DNA of 64,000 nt. Origin: Muribaculum sp. GTDB taxonomy: Bacteria > Bacteroidota > Bacteroidia > Bacteroidales > Muribaculaceae. This document shows positions 15,920-23,594 of the stretch, one piece after another (the stretch's first letter is position 1; the number at the start of each line of letters is the position of its first letter). The notes under the pieces are model-generated. The model ran no database searches. It was given only the letters and a program-made list of their open reading frames with translations, and was not told where the DNA came from. The position numbers and the translations under genes are program-made. The stretch spans positions 479,838 through 543,837 of the forward strand of contig JAMPAZ010000001.1 of NCBI GenBank assembly GCA_023666965.1. The letters run 5' to 3'.

Positions 15920-16738
15920 TTACTCTTCGAAACGGTTGACCAATTCGGTCATAATCTCCATCATCTTCGGCTGTGCGCCCTGGGCGGCCTTTTGAACCTC
16001 TTCGTGAGATACTTTTTCTACAATTCCCTCAACGCCGAGGTCGGTGATGACCGACACACCGAACACCTCTATGCCGGCGTGGCGGGCCACTATGACTTCG
16101 GGCACTGTAGACATGCCGACGGCGTCACCGCCTATGATGTGGAAGTATTTATATTCGGCAGGGGTCTCAAACGTCGGACCCTGCGTGCCGACATATACAC
16201 CGTGCATAACCCTTATGCCCTTTTCTTTTGCAATGTCAAACGCGTGATCAATCAATCGGCGTGAATAAGCTTCGCTCATATCCGGAAAGCGAGTGCCGAG
16301 CTCATTATAGTTCTTTCCTCTCAATGGGTGCTCGGGGAATAGATTGATGTGGTCGGTGATAATCATAATGTCGCCGATCATAAATTCCGGATTCATACCG
16401 CCGGCGGCATTGCTGACAAACAAAGTCTTTATACCGAGAGCTTTCATCACACGGACGGGGAAAGTCACAGTCTTCATGTCGTAGCCTTCGTAGAAATGGA
16501 AACGGCCCTGCATCGCCATCACTCTCTTGTTGCCCAAACGTCCGAATATAAGATTACCAGAATGTCCTTCGACTGTAGATACGGGGAAGTTGGGGATTTC
16601 CGAATAAGGAATATATTGCTTATCTTCAATGTGGTCAACCAAGGCACCCAGGCCGGTACCGAGGATAATCGCCGTCTTTGGCATTTCCGACACTTTTGAT
16701 CGGATATAGTCGGCTGTCTGATTTATTTTTTCTAACAT
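15920..16738 (-). CDS. Purine-nucleoside phosphorylase
   Basis: A 272-residue enzyme of the trimeric PNP family. It splits purine nucleosides with phosphate to base and ribose-1-phosphate. Diagnostic segments are ILGTGLGALVDHI, TVEGHSGNLIFG, MQGRFHFYEGYD, FVSNAAGGMNPEF and QGPTFETPAEYK. The ATG at 16738 (MLEKIN) is chosen; an upstream in-frame extension of 23 residues has no family counterpart. It lies between lpxK and thiL on the same strand. Confidence 0.95.
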   Translation of the reverse strand: MLEKINQTADYIRSKVSEMPKTAIILGTGLGALVDHIEDKQYIPYSEIPNFPVSTVEGHSGNLIFGRLGNKRVMAMQGRFHFYEGYDMKTVTFPVRVMKALGIKTLFVSNAAGGMNPEFMIGDIMIITDHINLFPEHPLRGKNYNELGTRFPDMSEAYSRRLIDHAFDIAKEKGIRVMHGVYVGTQGPTFETPAEYKYFHIIGGDAVGMSTVPEVIVARHAGIEVFGVSVITDLGVEGIVEKVSHEEVQKAAQGAQPKMMEIMTELVNRFEE

Positions 16739-16810
16739 ATTGCTATTATTTTGGTTATGACTCAGTCTAACTAATAACGTCGACACGGTGCCGTTGGTTG
16801 CCGACACCCC

Positions 16811-17917
16811 CTATTGAAGGTCTGAAGGGCGTTTTATGGCCTTTCGCAGTTCGTCGTCAAACATCAATGCATCTTTTGGCATCTTCGGTGTGAGAAACTC
16901 CACCTTTATCGGCATGTAAAAAGTACGCGACTTTAGCTCATGTGGATAATATGGATTGTTGGAAATCCTGACCGCATCTTTCTCCGTAGTGATGATATAT
17001 TTGTTTCTGCAGTCCATCGAATCAAACGATTTGAGAATCGACTCAAAGTCCCGGCGAGTAAAATTATGATGATCGGGAAAACGAACCACCTTTGTCTTCA
17101 CCCTTTTAGACTTAATATACCTGATTAACGGACGTGGATTGGCAATACCGGTCAATATCATCACCCCGTCGTCGGCCGACATCCAGTCTAGACCCGGAAG
17201 ATAGCGCACCTCGTCCGGAAAGACACTGACAAGGCTTCCATAACGGTAATGCGAAAAATACAGGCGCTGGTATGGGAACAGATTCAGATGATCATATATA
17301 ATACGAACGTCCATCGGCCTGATTTCCGACGGGCACTTGGTGACTACGACGATATTGGCCCGCATAAGTCCTTTCATTGGCTCTCTGAGCCTGCCCAAAG
17401 GCAGTAATTCGTCGTTGTAGACAGGGCGGTTCCATTCCGTAAGGGCTATTGCCACTTTTGGCTTTACATATCTGTGTTGATAGGCATCGTCAAGCACTAT
17501 CAGGTTTATCGACGGGTCGATACGCAACAATTCGTTAATACCTTTGGTGCGTTTCTCGCACACCGCCACCTTGATTTCATGCCCGAACTTCTGATATATC
17601 TGGTACGGTTCATCGCCTATATCGTCAGGTTTAGACCGCTTATCGGCCAAGACAAATCCTTTCGTTCGCCGTTTGTAGCCACGGCTCAGGACGGCTATCC
17701 GATATTCCTTCATAAGCGAGCCGACGACATACTCGGTATGTGGAGTCTTGCCGGTGCCGCCAACAGCCAAATTTCCTACGACCACCACGGGTACTCCAAA
17801 CTCATGCTCTTTTAGAATGCCCCAGTCAAACAGCCGATTGCGCAACGCCACTACCATGCCGTAAATGACTGACATGGGCTTCAGGATCAAAGCGTCGATA
17901 ATCTTGTTGTGGCGCAT
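16811..17917 (-). CDS. lpxK: Tetraacyldisaccharide 4'-kinase LpxK
   Basis: A 368-residue inner-membrane-associated kinase that adds the 4'-phosphate to the lipid A disaccharide. A P-loop-like motif is seen in GNLAVGGTGKTPHTEYV (about residues 48-64), and the conserved LDDAYQHRYVKP near 140. The C-terminal part contains FPDHHNFTRRDFESI, typical of the family. It lies 20 bases behind sppA. Confidence 0.95.
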   Translation of the reverse strand: MRHNKIIDALILKPMSVIYGMVVALRNRLFDWGILKEHEFGVPVVVVGNLAVGGTGKTPHTEYVVGSLMKEYRIAVLSRGYKRRTKGFVLADKRSKPDDIGDEPYQIYQKFGHEIKVAVCEKRTKGINELLRIDPSINLIVLDDAYQHRYVKPKVAIALTEWNRPVYNDELLPLGRLREPMKGLMRANIVVVTKCPSEIRPMDVRIIYDHLNLFPYQRLYFSHYRYGSLVSVFPDEVRYLPGLDWMSADDGVMILTGIANPRPLIRYIKSKRVKTKVVRFPDHHNFTRRDFESILKSFDSMDCRNKYIITTEKDAVRISNNPYYPHELKSRTFYMPIKVEFLTPKMPKDALMFDDELRKAIKRPSDLQ

Positions 17918-17937
17918 GGCGCTATCGGTATATTTAC

Positions 17938-19689
17938 TTATTCAATCACCACGTCGGACATACGACACTGCACCGGGCTGATCTCCTTAAGGCGCTTTAC
18001 CGCATCGTATATTGGCCGGGCCTCTCCAAGCTCGCGGTCGAGAATGTTCTCCTTAATGCCGTTGGAAGCGTAAAGCACCTCTTCCCACCACTCTAACTTC
18101 GGATCGGGATATTCTACGATTTTATATGACTCAAAACCGCAATTTTCAGCCATGGCCTCGATAACTTCTGTTAAGTTCGCCAGTCCGTCGACAAGACCGA
18201 TGCGCAGTGCGGTGCTTCCGTCCCACACTCGGCCCTCTGCGATTGCCTTAATAGAATCCACCGGCATATTGCGGCCTTCGGCGCAGCGCCCGACAAAGGT
18301 CTCGTAGCCACGGTTGATCATGTTCTGCATAGCCTGGCGCTGTACTGGAGACAAAGGCTCCATTAGAGTCATTTGCCCGTTGGGATTTGTCGCGATAGTG
18401 GCGGTAGTAATGCCCAAGTGATCAGACATCAGACCCTTCAGGCACGGAATCATTCCAAAAATACCGATAGATCCGGTAATTGTGACAGGCTGGCAGAATA
18501 TCTTATCGGCTCCGCATGAAATATAATAGCCTCCCGACGCCGCCACATCGCCCATCGACACATAGAAAGGCTTTCCTGTCGCTTTAAACTGTTCAAGGGC
18601 CTCCCATATCTGCTCCGATGCGTATGCGCTGCCGCCTCCGGAATTAACCCTGAGCACGAGAGCGTCAATGTCGTCGTCTTCAGCAAGGTCAAGAATCAGC
18701 GGAGCCATCTTGTCGCCCACTATGCCCTCATTACCCGAATCGACAATGTCGCCCACGGCATACAGCACCGCGATCCGGTTATCGGAAGTCTCCTTCTTTA
18801 TGGTCTGCACATATTTAGAAGGACTTACAAGCCGAAGTTTGTCGTCATTATCGCGTTTCGTCAGTTTTCGCAATGCATCTTCAGCTTCGTGACGGTATTT
18901 TAGAGCCGACACCACGTTTCGTTCGACAAATGTAGCCGGATCCTGAGTCATAATCATACTGTCGGCCCACTCGTTCACGGTATGCTGAGTGACATTTCGG
19001 CTTTCGGCCATGATGTATGACATATAGTTCCATATCGGGGTGATGTAAGCACGCACCTGTTCCACGTTGGCCTCGCTCGGGGCAGTCAGGATAAAAGGCT
19101 CAACTGCACTCTTGTAAGTGCCGACCTTTATCACCTGAACCTCCACGCCTAACTTGTCGAGAAGCCCCTTATAGAACATCAGATTGCCCCCAAGACCATG
19201 AATATCAACCGCTCCGATCGGATTCAGCCATACCGAATCGGCGGCTGATGCCAGATAGTAGTTGGCCTGCGAATATGTGTCGCCATAGGCCACTACCCAT
19301 TTCCCGGATTCCTTAAATTTATTCAGCGCTTCAATGATATAAGTCAACGTCGCCTGTCCGCCCGAGCCGCCGTTGCATTCCAGATATATTCCGTCAATCT
19401 TTGAATCTCCCGCGGCATGATCTATAGCCTTAATAACGTCATTCAGAGGCAACGATTTGCTTTCGATGCCTTGCAATTCTTCCATCAGCGAACGCCCTTC
19501 CCATCGCTCTGTTATGTCGCCCGACAAGTCGAGATGCAAGATAGAATGTTTTTCCAATGCAGGGGTCGACGAACTCCCGCTTAATGCAATCATCATAATT
19601 AACATCAAGAAAGATCCGGCCATGCAAAGAAACATGGTGATGAGCAGACCGACTACGGTAGCCAATACATAAGTGAGAAATTGCTTCAT
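17938..19689 (-). CDS. sppA: Signal peptide peptidase SppA, 67K type
   Basis: A 583-residue membrane-anchored serine protease of the long (two-domain) SppA type, which degrades cleaved signal peptides. It has an N-terminal membrane helix and two tandem crotonase-like domains. The general-base lysine is in GTYKSAVEPF (about residue 198) and the nucleophile serine in GDVAASGGYYISCGADKIF (about 385). It is first in the sppA-lpxK-pnp-thiL unit. Confidence 0.95.
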   Translation of the reverse strand: MKQFLTYVLATVVGLLITMFLCMAGSFLMLIMMIALSGSSSTPALEKHSILHLDLSGDITERWEGRSLMEELQGIESKSLPLNDVIKAIDHAAGDSKIDGIYLECNGGSGGQATLTYIIEALNKFKESGKWVVAYGDTYSQANYYLASAADSVWLNPIGAVDIHGLGGNLMFYKGLLDKLGVEVQVIKVGTYKSAVEPFILTAPSEANVEQVRAYITPIWNYMSYIMAESRNVTQHTVNEWADSMIMTQDPATFVERNVVSALKYRHEAEDALRKLTKRDNDDKLRLVSPSKYVQTIKKETSDNRIAVLYAVGDIVDSGNEGIVGDKMAPLILDLAEDDDIDALVLRVNSGGGSAYASEQIWEALEQFKATGKPFYVSMGDVAASGGYYISCGADKIFCQPVTITGSIGIFGMIPCLKGLMSDHLGITTATIATNPNGQMTLMEPLSPVQRQAMQNMINRGYETFVGRCAEGRNMPVDSIKAIAEGRVWDGSTALRIGLVDGLANLTEVIEAMAENCGFESYKIVEYPDPKLEWWEEVLYASNGIKENILDRELGEARPIYDAVKRLKEISPVQCRMSDVVIE

Positions 19690-19736
19690 TTTGCGATAAT
19701 GTTAATAATACACGCCTAAAGTCAGGCACTTTACAG

Positions 19737-19745
19737 ACAAAGTTA
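19737..19745 (-). promoter_or_regulatory. Promoter for the sppA-lpxK-pnp-thiL unit
   Basis: Reverse-strand TAACTTTGT as -7 box, with a TTTG (19766-19769) 20 bases upstream as -33 element. This is the full Bacteroidetes promoter arrangement, 48 bases before the sppA start. Confidence 0.7.
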
Positions 19746-19817
19746 CTCCATCTTGTCGATAGATGCAAATATTATCGTAACAATTCGCAATTCAGAGCAT
19801 TAATCGGGCTTTTAAAG

Positions 19818-20495
19818 TTAAAAAATATTGAATTTAAGGCCGAACGACAATCTCAAATAGTCTTTCGGTTTAATATATGAGTTTCTCACAGCTTGTATGA
19901 CATACAAGTCGCAAGTGCTCAGTTCATAGAATGCCGTGACGGAACTACTGTATTTCCTGCGATTGTCAGGTATGACAAACTTAATACGCTGCCCTATGAA
20001 AACATGCGTCCTGACTCTCGTCGAGAACCAGTAGTAACCCTGTGGGTACTTATCGGGATTCTGCGTCCAAAATTCACTGCCGAACACCGTGTTAAGATAC
20101 ATTCCCGTGGACAATGGCTCCACCGACAACCGGCCTTTCAGTGGAATGTTCCATGGCACGAAATTTTGTTTTACGGACATCGTCGTTTTGGCCCTTTTTG
20201 ACGAATGCTTAGGAATAAAGCCTATAAGCAGATCGGTCTCCCATTGACGATGTGATCCATACTCCCATCCCATTCCGAACGACAACAAGCCCATTCCCCC
20301 GGCATACTGGATTTTAAAATATTTTGGTATGAGGTTGTTCCAGCGTTGCTCATATTTCAATTGTCGCCTTTGAAATGCGGTCAATGAGTCCTGAAGCTCG
20401 CTTGTTTGCATCGGCAACCCGGAGGCTTTCGTATCGGCAAGCCCACTAATTGCACAGAACAGCACGACAATATACCTAAAAAGTCTTAATCTCAT
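19818..20495 (-). CDS. Outer-membrane-type protein of unknown function
   Basis: A 225-residue protein with a signal peptide (IVVLFCAISGLADTKASG) followed by amphipathic strands: YFKIQYAGGMGLLSFGMGWEY, HRQWETDLLIGFIP, and the ending LRLSFGLKFNIF (final aromatic residue). This is the pattern of a small outer-membrane barrel. I do not recognise a named family. Its start overlaps the end of the phosphoesterase gene by 20 bases, so the two are probably translated together. Confidence 0.7.
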   Translation of the reverse strand: MRLRLFRYIVVLFCAISGLADTKASGLPMQTSELQDSLTAFQRRQLKYEQRWNNLIPKYFKIQYAGGMGLLSFGMGWEYGSHRQWETDLLIGFIPKHSSKRAKTTMSVKQNFVPWNIPLKGRLSVEPLSTGMYLNTVFGSEFWTQNPDKYPQGYYWFSTRVRTHVFIGQRIKFVIPDNRRKYSSSVTAFYELSTCDLYVIQAVRNSYIKPKDYLRLSFGLKFNIF

Positions 20496-21297
20496 ATTGA
20501 TAAGTATTGTCGTTGTTGATAGTAAACGTCAAATATTCCCGTTTTGCAATATTAGGACATTGGTAGTAAATCACACCGTCGTCGAATAGGTCGTCAGCGG
20601 CAAATTTATGTTCATGCCCATACAAACAAAATTGTACTCCGGGAAATTTATTGACATACGCCTCAAATGCATAAACAACATTGTTGTTGAACACCATCTC
20701 AAAAGGCTTTACGTGCATCAACAAAACAGTTTTTGACGCTCCTTCAGGAAAATTTTTCAGCTCGCCCTCCATGAACTTGAAATCAGGCACCGGCTCCGTA
20801 TAGTCGTATTCCAGAGCATTAGTATTCAAGCATATAAACCTAACATCCCCGGCCGTAAATGCAAAATTATGAGGCCCGAACACGGCCTTGTATGCTTCAT
20901 CACCGGTGGCAAGACAGTCATGATTACCTATGACGCAGACGTATGGCACCTTCAACTTATTGAGAATGTCACGCTGGTACATGAATTCCTTGGGCATACC
21001 ATAGTCCGACAAGTCTCCGCCATGAACCACAAAGTCGATGTCCGGCTCGCAATTTATAGCTTTGACGACATCCTCCGTATCGTCATACCAACCCTGAGTA
21101 TCACTTATCATGGCAAACTTAATCGAAGTACGACCCGACATGGAGGCCTCGATAAGTTCTATATTTTTATATGTCAATCCACGTTCGCCCGAAATGTTAA
21201 CATCGTATGGATGGCTTTCAAACATCTCACATGATGTCAACAACACGCACAAAACGGCACTATACAACGCACTTTTTCTCATTGCCGCTAATTCCAT
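20476..21297 (-). CDS. Metallophosphoesterase lipoprotein
   Basis: About 273 residues with a lipoprotein signal (LYSAVLCVLLTSC) and a calcineurin-like phosphoesterase domain. The metal motifs are in order: ISDTQG, HGGDLSDYG, GNHD, LMHVKP and the terminal GHEH. The first motif has Gln where His is usual (DTQ instead of DxH), a variant seen in some exported members. ATG codons at 21297 and 21282 are both possible; the second gives a more compact signal peptide. The substrate is unknown. It overlaps the barrel-like gene downstream. Confidence 0.85.
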   Translation of the reverse strand: MELAAMRKSALYSAVLCVLLTSCEMFESHPYDVNISGERGLTYKNIELIEASMSGRTSIKFAMISDTQGWYDDTEDVVKAINCEPDIDFVVHGGDLSDYGMPKEFMYQRDILNKLKVPYVCVIGNHDCLATGDEAYKAVFGPHNFAFTAGDVRFICLNTNALEYDYTEPVPDFKFMEGELKNFPEGASKTVLLMHVKPFEMVFNNNVVYAFEAYVNKFPGVQFCLYGHEHKFAADDLFDDGVIYYQCPNIAKREYLTFTINNDNTYQYEIKTF

Positions 21298-21311
21298 ATC
21301 AAATTCCTTAT

Positions 21312-21320
21312 GCAAAATTA
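21312..21320 (-). promoter_or_regulatory. Promoter -7 box for the phosphoesterase pair
   Basis: Reverse-strand TAATTTTGC, 14 bases before the ATG at 21297 and 29 before the one at 21282. The short distance slightly favours the second start. Confidence 0.55.
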
Positions 21321-21422
21321 GCGGCAAAAACTTAACCAAATTTTTCGGTTTTATCCTTTTTGTGTCCTTTTATTCCAATTACTGAATATGCCTCAAAAAG
21401 GAAACCATCCTGAACCGCACGC

Positions 21423-22532
21423 TTAAAGCCCTAACGTCAGCGTTGTAAAGAATCGGAGCTGTCCCCCGAGCGATTGCTGCTGATTATACTGAAGCGTTAT
21501 ATAGCCCCTATTGGGCGCAAACCACGTCGCGGCACCGTTAATGACATTCAAAGGAGCACCGTATGTGGTAACGAACGTATTATACAGCGAATTATAGCGC
21601 ATCATGTCAGGATAAGGGGTTGAATATATAAATTCCGAACGATCAAATCCGCCATTGGCACCGTAATAGAACGTCGCATCCGGCCACATATAGTTGGCTT
21701 CTCGTACATCTCTGAGATACACCACATTAGAACCGTAGCCATCCACCGTATATCCGGAATTAAGGAGCATGTCTATCGACAACCCTATCGCCGTGCCGAA
21801 AGTGATTCCAAGAATCGACGACAGAAGCGGAGCATGTGGCCGCGGACGCCATGATGGAGGAGGCACGGGCGGACGCCAAGCGTGATGAACCATCGGACGG
21901 TGCGGTCTTACCGGAGGGGCAATCATCGGAGGACGTGGCCCTCCCGGACGCACACCTCCCGCACCATGACCGGGATTAGGACGATTGCCACCGGGATTCA
22001 CAGTTCCACCGGAACGATTGTTATTACCGCCATTGTTGGCCGTTCCGCCGGGACGGGTACCGTTATTGTGGTCGCCGTTATTAGTAGTGCCGCCGGGACG
22101 ATAGTTGTTGCCGCCATTGTTGGTCGCTCCGCCGGGACGGGTACCGTTATTGTGGCCGCCGTTATTAGTAGTGCCGCCGGGACGATAGTTGTTACCGCCA
22201 TTGTTGGCCGTTCCGCCGGGACGGGTACCGTTATTGTGGTCGCCGTTATTAGTAGTGCCGCCGGGACGATAGTTACCGGGATTGCCATGTCCGGAATTGT
22301 TATTAGGTCGAGTCGCCTGACTTTGCTTTCTATTCCTGTTATTTGACGAGTTTCCGGCACGCGAACTGCTCGTACGCGAGCCTGACTGACTGCGCTGTTG
22401 CTGTGTCGCGGTAGAGCGCGAATTGCCGCCATTTCTTCCTCGGTTAGTATTGGTGTGCTGAGCATCCAATTGAGGGACAGCCAATGCCAAACATGTAACT
22501 GCCAAAGCCAAAATGCGAATAATTCTGTTCAT
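21423..22532 (-). CDS. Secreted Gly/Asn/Pro-rich repeat protein
   Basis: A 369-residue protein with a signal peptide (LALAVTCLALAVPQLDAQ). Residues 26-86 are Ser/Arg/Asn-rich and residues 87-170 are three exact-length 28-residue repeats of the type NYRPGGTTNNGDHNNG. A Pro/His/Arg-rich stretch follows (RPHRPMVHHAWRPPVPPP). The C-terminal 110 residues have normal composition, with a membrane-like segment (LLSSILGITFGTAIGLSIDMLL) and a folded region ending GGQLRFFTTLTLGL. The disordered, repeat-bearing half looks like a wall-spanning or surface linker. No family is recognised. Confidence 0.75.
   Translation of the reverse strand: MNRIIRILALAVTCLALAVPQLDAQHTNTNRGRNGGNSRSTATQQQRSQSGSRTSSSRAGNSSNNRNRKQSQATRPNNNSGHGNPGNYRPGGTTNNGDHNNGTRPGGTANNGGNNYRPGGTTNNGGHNNGTRPGGATNNGGNNYRPGGTTNNGDHNNGTRPGGTANNGGNNNRSGGTVNPGGNRPNPGHGAGGVRPGGPRPPMIAPPVRPHRPMVHHAWRPPVPPPSWRPRPHAPLLSSILGITFGTAIGLSIDMLLNSGYTVDGYGSNVVYLRDVREANYMWPDATFYYGANGGFDRSEFIYSTPYPDMMRYNSLYNTFVTTYGAPLNVINGAATWFAPNRGYITLQYNQQQSLGGQLRFFTTLTLGL
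22023..22274 (-). repeat. Three tandem 84-base repeats inside the Gly/Asn-rich gene
   Basis: Three in-frame copies of an 84-base unit encode residues 87-170. The outer copies are essentially identical, and the middle copy carries a few substitutions (for example GATNN for GTANN). The unit is itself built from two similar half-units of about 14 residues. Confidence 0.9.
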
Positions 22533-22653
22533 AGTCGATAATCTTTATTATGATAAGATACCAATTTTCACGGATGGTTTAACCCCGCGAAGGCCACAAT
22601 TGGCCCAAAAGCCGTCTATTTAGACTTTTCGACCAATTTTAAAGCTTGTTTCG

Positions 22654-23577
22654 CTACAAGTTATCGTATCGCGGCGAGAACGTATCACCTTGACTCAAAT
22701 CTCCGGTGGTTAGTCCGCGCTTGAGCCATTTCATTCGTTGATCCGCACGTCCGTGGGTGAACGCATCCGGAACGACATACCCTTGACCTTGCTGTTGAAG
22801 AATGTCGTCACCTATTTTTGATGCCGCATTTATAGCCTCCTCAATGTCGCCGTCGTCCAAAGAATTGAATATCTGGTTTTCGTAATAGCCCCAGACTCCT
22901 GCGAGGAAATCAGCCTGAAGCTCCATGCGCACACTCGTTTGATTGGCCATCTTCTTGCTCTGTTGCGCCATCTGCGAGTGTCCGGCATCGAGTATTCCCA
23001 GCAGATGTTGTACATGGTGGCCCACTTCATGCGCAATAACGTAGGCGTAGGCGAAGTCGCCGTCGGCACCTAAATTCTGACGCATTGTACGGAAAAAGTC
23101 GAGGTCGATATAAAGCTTCTCGTCACCCGAACAATAGAAGGGGCCAACGGCCGAAGTGGCCTGTCCGCACGCACTTTCGACGGCTCCGGTAAACAGCACA
23201 AGCGTCGGAGCACGATACGTCTTGCCCATCTTCTCAAATTGCCGAGTCCAGACATCCTCAGTCGACGCAAGTATCTGGCGCGAAAATTTAGCCAACTCCT
23301 CATCTTCAGCCGTAGGAGTATAGTTAGCGCCGGAAGATGTTCCTTCGTTCAACAAAGGCAAACCGCCTCCTCCGCCGAAAATTGAAGACAGGTCTCCTCC
23401 GAACAGTAGAGTTACTACGGCAATGACTATTATTGCGCCGATACTTAAACCGCCCTTTTTAAGTCCGCCAAGGCCACCCAATCCGCTGAGCGATCCGAGG
23501 CCGCCTGGGAGCCGACCACCACTCTGTCCACGCCGGTCCTCCACATTTGAGCTTTCGCGTCTTCCGTTAAGTCGCAT
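22654..23577 (-). CDS. Neutral zinc metallopeptidase, YpfJ/KPN_02809 family
   Basis: A 307-residue inner-membrane protein. It starts with a Gly-rich cytoplasmic segment (SGGRLPGGLGSLSGLGGLGG) and one membrane helix (SIGAIIVIAVVTLLFGG). The zinc peptidase domain has HEVGHHVQHL (HExxH, about residue 187) and the downstream ELQADFLAGVWGYY carrying the probable third ligand. The C-terminal FTHGRADQRMKWLKRG is family-typical. Substrates are unknown. It lies 17 bases behind the malic enzyme gene. Confidence 0.93.
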   Translation of the reverse strand: MRLNGRRESSNVEDRRGQSGGRLPGGLGSLSGLGGLGGLKKGGLSIGAIIVIAVVTLLFGGDLSSIFGGGGGLPLLNEGTSSGANYTPTAEDEELAKFSRQILASTEDVWTRQFEKMGKTYRAPTLVLFTGAVESACGQATSAVGPFYCSGDEKLYIDLDFFRTMRQNLGADGDFAYAYVIAHEVGHHVQHLLGILDAGHSQMAQQSKKMANQTSVRMELQADFLAGVWGYYENQIFNSLDDGDIEEAINAASKIGDDILQQQGQGYVVPDAFTHGRADQRMKWLKRGLTTGDLSQGDTFSPRYDNL

Positions 23578-23594
23578 AGTTATTGATTTATCTG

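Noticed and set aside
21882..22465. Long open frames on both strands over the Gly/Asn-rich repeat
   Set aside because: The repeat unit is a multiple of three and has no stops in several frames, so the extra frames follow automatically. Only the frame with a signal peptide and a normal C-terminal domain is credible.
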